A DNA stretch of 7,158 bases from JABHVE01 sp047517625. Its GTDB lineage: Bacteria; Pseudomonadota; Alphaproteobacteria; UBA2966; CAIVPW01. The stretch lies in contig JAKZSO010000192.1 of the NCBI GenBank assembly GCA_047517625.1, positions 1 to 7,158 on the forward strand. The letters run 5' to 3'. This document shows positions 6,010 to 7,158 of the stretch, in pieces (position 1 is the first letter of the stretch; the number at the start of each line of letters is the position of its first letter). The position numbers and the translations under genes are program-made. The notes beneath the pieces are model-generated. The model had not been told where the DNA came from. It made no database searches and saw only the letters and a program-made list of their open reading frames with translations.

Positions 6010-6444
6010 ATGGCGACCCTGTGGCGGACCCCCATCGACACCACCAAAATCCTGGTGCCCTATTTGCTGACTTCGGCGTTTTTTGTGGTCCATGTGTTCG
6101 AGGAATACCTCACCGACTTCCAAGATGTGGTCAGTCAGCTAAGTGGCCAGCCCGTGTCACAAGAAAACTTTTTGATGGTGGCGGGGTTTTTCATGCCGGT
6201 CTTTTTGTTTGTCGGCGCCGCACTGATCCTGAAACGCTGGCGGGTGGGTGATTACATGCTGGTGATGTTTTTCTTCGCCATGGTGGTGGCCGAGCTGGCG
6301 CACTTCGTTTTCCCGTTCGTGATCGACGGCACGTTCCACTACGTCAGCGGCACGTACACCGCGGCGATCCCGCTGATCCCCGCCGCCTATGGACTGCGGG
6401 TTATGCTGCGGGAGATAAGGGGCCGGAGGGCTCGTGGCGTGTGA
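6010..6444 (+). CDS. HXXEE domain-containing integral membrane protein
   Basis: The 144-residue protein matches the HXXEE membrane family, whose biochemical function is not established. It carries the defining motif HVFEE (His28, Glu31, Glu32) at the end of the first membrane segment (about 14-30). Further hydrophobic segments lie at about 54-74, 81-103 and 117-133, giving roughly four. Between the last two is a conserved-looking loop with His98 and HYVSGTYTA (110-118), like the H...YxPGxxTA element of the family. The conserved His and Glu residues near the membrane suggest metal binding or an enzymatic site, which is inference. The C-terminus is basic (REIRGRRARG), likely cytoplasmic. The ATG follows the stop of the small membrane ORF without a gap, and the end overlaps the GTG that may start the next gene. 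Confidence 0.75.
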   Translation: MATLWRTPIDTTKILVPYLLTSAFFVVHVFEEYLTDFQDVVSQLSGQPVSQENFLMVAGFFMPVFLFVGAALILKRWRVGDYMLVMFFFAMVVAELAHFVFPFVIDGTFHYVSGTYTAAIPLIPAAYGLRVMLREIRGRRARGV

Positions 6445-6466
6445 CCAGGCCAGCCGCTGTCTATTC

Positions 6467-7158
6467 ATGGCCAGGTTCCTTTCACGGTGGAAAACTGGGG
6501 GGTGTACCCACCGCCGGGCGCAGGCAGAGTTTGCGTATGGGGAATTTCATCTACTCAACCGCCGTGCGCTCCTGCTGGGCGGCGCCGGGTTCCTGCTGAC
6601 CGGCTCTGGGTCCAACGCCCAGGACATCGATTACGAGGCCATCGGCTTCTTCGCCGGGGGAGCCTTGGTGGCCATCGTGGTGGTCGCCATGGGCACTGGA
6701 TATGATCCGCGCCTGACTGCCGGAGAGGGCGTTGAAGTCAGAAACCTTGGCATCCACCCGCTGTCCTGGTTCCAGGAACAGGCGGCTGAAATGGAGGGCC
6801 AGGAGTTGGAGCCGGGGGTCGCAGTTGTGTTTTTCGCCCGCAACGAAATTGGGCCTTGGGCCACCGTTGCCCGGCGTTTCGGTCTGTTCGGGGATTTCGT
6901 CATCAGGGTCCGGGTCCCAACGGAAGACGAAGTGGCCGAGGAGGAAGAAGAGGTGGAAGAGGAAGCCGCACCTGCTTGCTTTTCTGGCGATACCACGGTG
7001 GTCCTGGCGGACGGCTCAGTGCGTCCCATTGGGGCGCTGAATGTCGGTGATGATGTCCTGAGTTTTGACTTCGCCACCGGCCACACAGTTTCTGCCCCCG
7101 TCACCGACCTTCATACCGCCAACGCCAAACGTTCGTTGCGCGTGAACGGTATCCGCAC
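6467..7158 (+). CDS. Exported or membrane-anchored protein with C-terminal Hint (Hedgehog/intein) domain, partial
   Basis: The frame is open to the right edge, so only about 230 residues are visible. From the ATG at 6467, residues 29-52 read LLNRRALLLGGAGFLLTGSGSNAQ, a twin-arginine-like signal with a hydrophobic core. A second hydrophobic stretch, FFAGGALVAIVVVAMGTG (about 60-77), may anchor it in the membrane. About 75 unrecognised residues and a glutamate-rich linker (about 152-166) follow. Then the Hint fold starts at Cys171: CFSGDTTVVLADGSVRPI and, further on, GDDVLSFD. This matches intein block A, where the cysteine does the N-to-S acyl shift for self-cleavage or splicing. Later blocks and any extein lie outside the window. 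GTG at 6434, with GGAGG four bases upstream and overlapping the HXXEE stop, is an alternative start. The N-region before the arginine pair is long with either start. Confidence 0.72.
   Translation, partial: MARFLSRWKTGGCTHRRAQAEFAYGEFHLLNRRALLLGGAGFLLTGSGSNAQDIDYEAIGFFAGGALVAIVVVAMGTGYDPRLTAGEGVEVRNLGIHPLSWFQEQAAEMEGQELEPGVAVVFFARNEIGPWATVARRFGLFGDFVIRVRVPTEDEVAEEEEEVEEEAAPACFSGDTTVVLADGSVRPIGALNVGDDVLSFDFATGHTVSAPVTDLHTANAKRSLRVNGIR
6977..7158 (+). other. Hint/intein-like domain, N-terminal part
   Basis: This stretch begins at the codon for Cys171 and encodes CFSGDTTVVLADGSVRPIG, then LNVGDDVLSFDFATG and VTDLHTANAKR, up to the edge. Hint domains catalyse autoproteolysis, sometimes with protein splicing or cholesterol transfer. 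In bacteria they often sit in secreted toxins or surface proteins. The acidic linker just before Cys171 suggests a stand-alone module at the end of a surface protein rather than an intein inserted in an enzyme. The block B TxxH and the C-terminal Asn are not visible, so activity cannot be judged. Confidence 0.7.

Noticed and set aside
6446..6476. Hairpin or terminator after the HXXEE gene
   Set aside because: Only a five-base GGCCA/TGGCC pairing with a 15-base loop is present and there is no T-run. The open frame of the Hint gene also crosses it.
1..7158. CRISPR arrays, tRNA or rRNA genes, insertion sequences
   Set aside because: No regularly spaced repeats, tRNA-like cloverleaf text, transposase frames or terminal inverted repeats were seen.

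Overview
The window looks like a GC-rich alphaproteobacterial chromosome, possibly Rhodospirillales-like. The evidence is gene order: bamD-recN-ligA on one strand is the usual distal part of the alphaproteobacterial ftsZ-lpxC-bamD-recN-ligA cell-envelope and DNA-repair cluster. The genus cannot be fixed from the sequence.

Layout. Positions 1-254 (minus) hold the 5' part of a HicA-family toxin gene that runs off the left edge and lacks a good ATG start. Just upstream of it (245-288) are two copies of the palindrome GGGCA-N4-TGCCC, which look like a toxin-antitoxin operator. Positions 309-5040 (minus) hold the housekeeping block bamD, recN and ligA, read in that order. The genes are tightly packed: 8 bases between bamD and recN, and a 4-base GTGA overlap between recN and ligA. 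A 165-base divergent intergenic region (5041-5205) follows. It holds an extended -10 promoter for bamD, a nested inverted repeat in the middle, and a consensus TTGACA promoter for the rightward genes. The -10 of that rightward promoter lies inside a 38-bp AT-rich palindrome with perfect 14-bp arms.

Positions 5206-7158 (plus) hold a compact rightward operon of accessory character: a TetR-family regulator, a 49-residue hydrophobic protein, an HXXEE-domain membrane protein, and the start of a larger exported or membrane-anchored protein. That last protein has a twin-arginine-like signal, an acidic linker and an intein/Hedgehog-type Hint domain cut off by the right edge. The genes touch or overlap, so they are probably co-transcribed and probably controlled by the TetR protein at the palindrome.

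How it fits together. The left part is ordinary essential machinery: outer-membrane protein assembly, recombination repair and DNA ligation. It is flanked on one side by a toxin-antitoxin insertion and on the other by the accessory operon, which sits where lpxC/ftsZ would normally be. The best candidate for an undescribed system is tetR, the small membrane protein, HXXEE and the Hint protein taken together. No function for it can be proven from this window.
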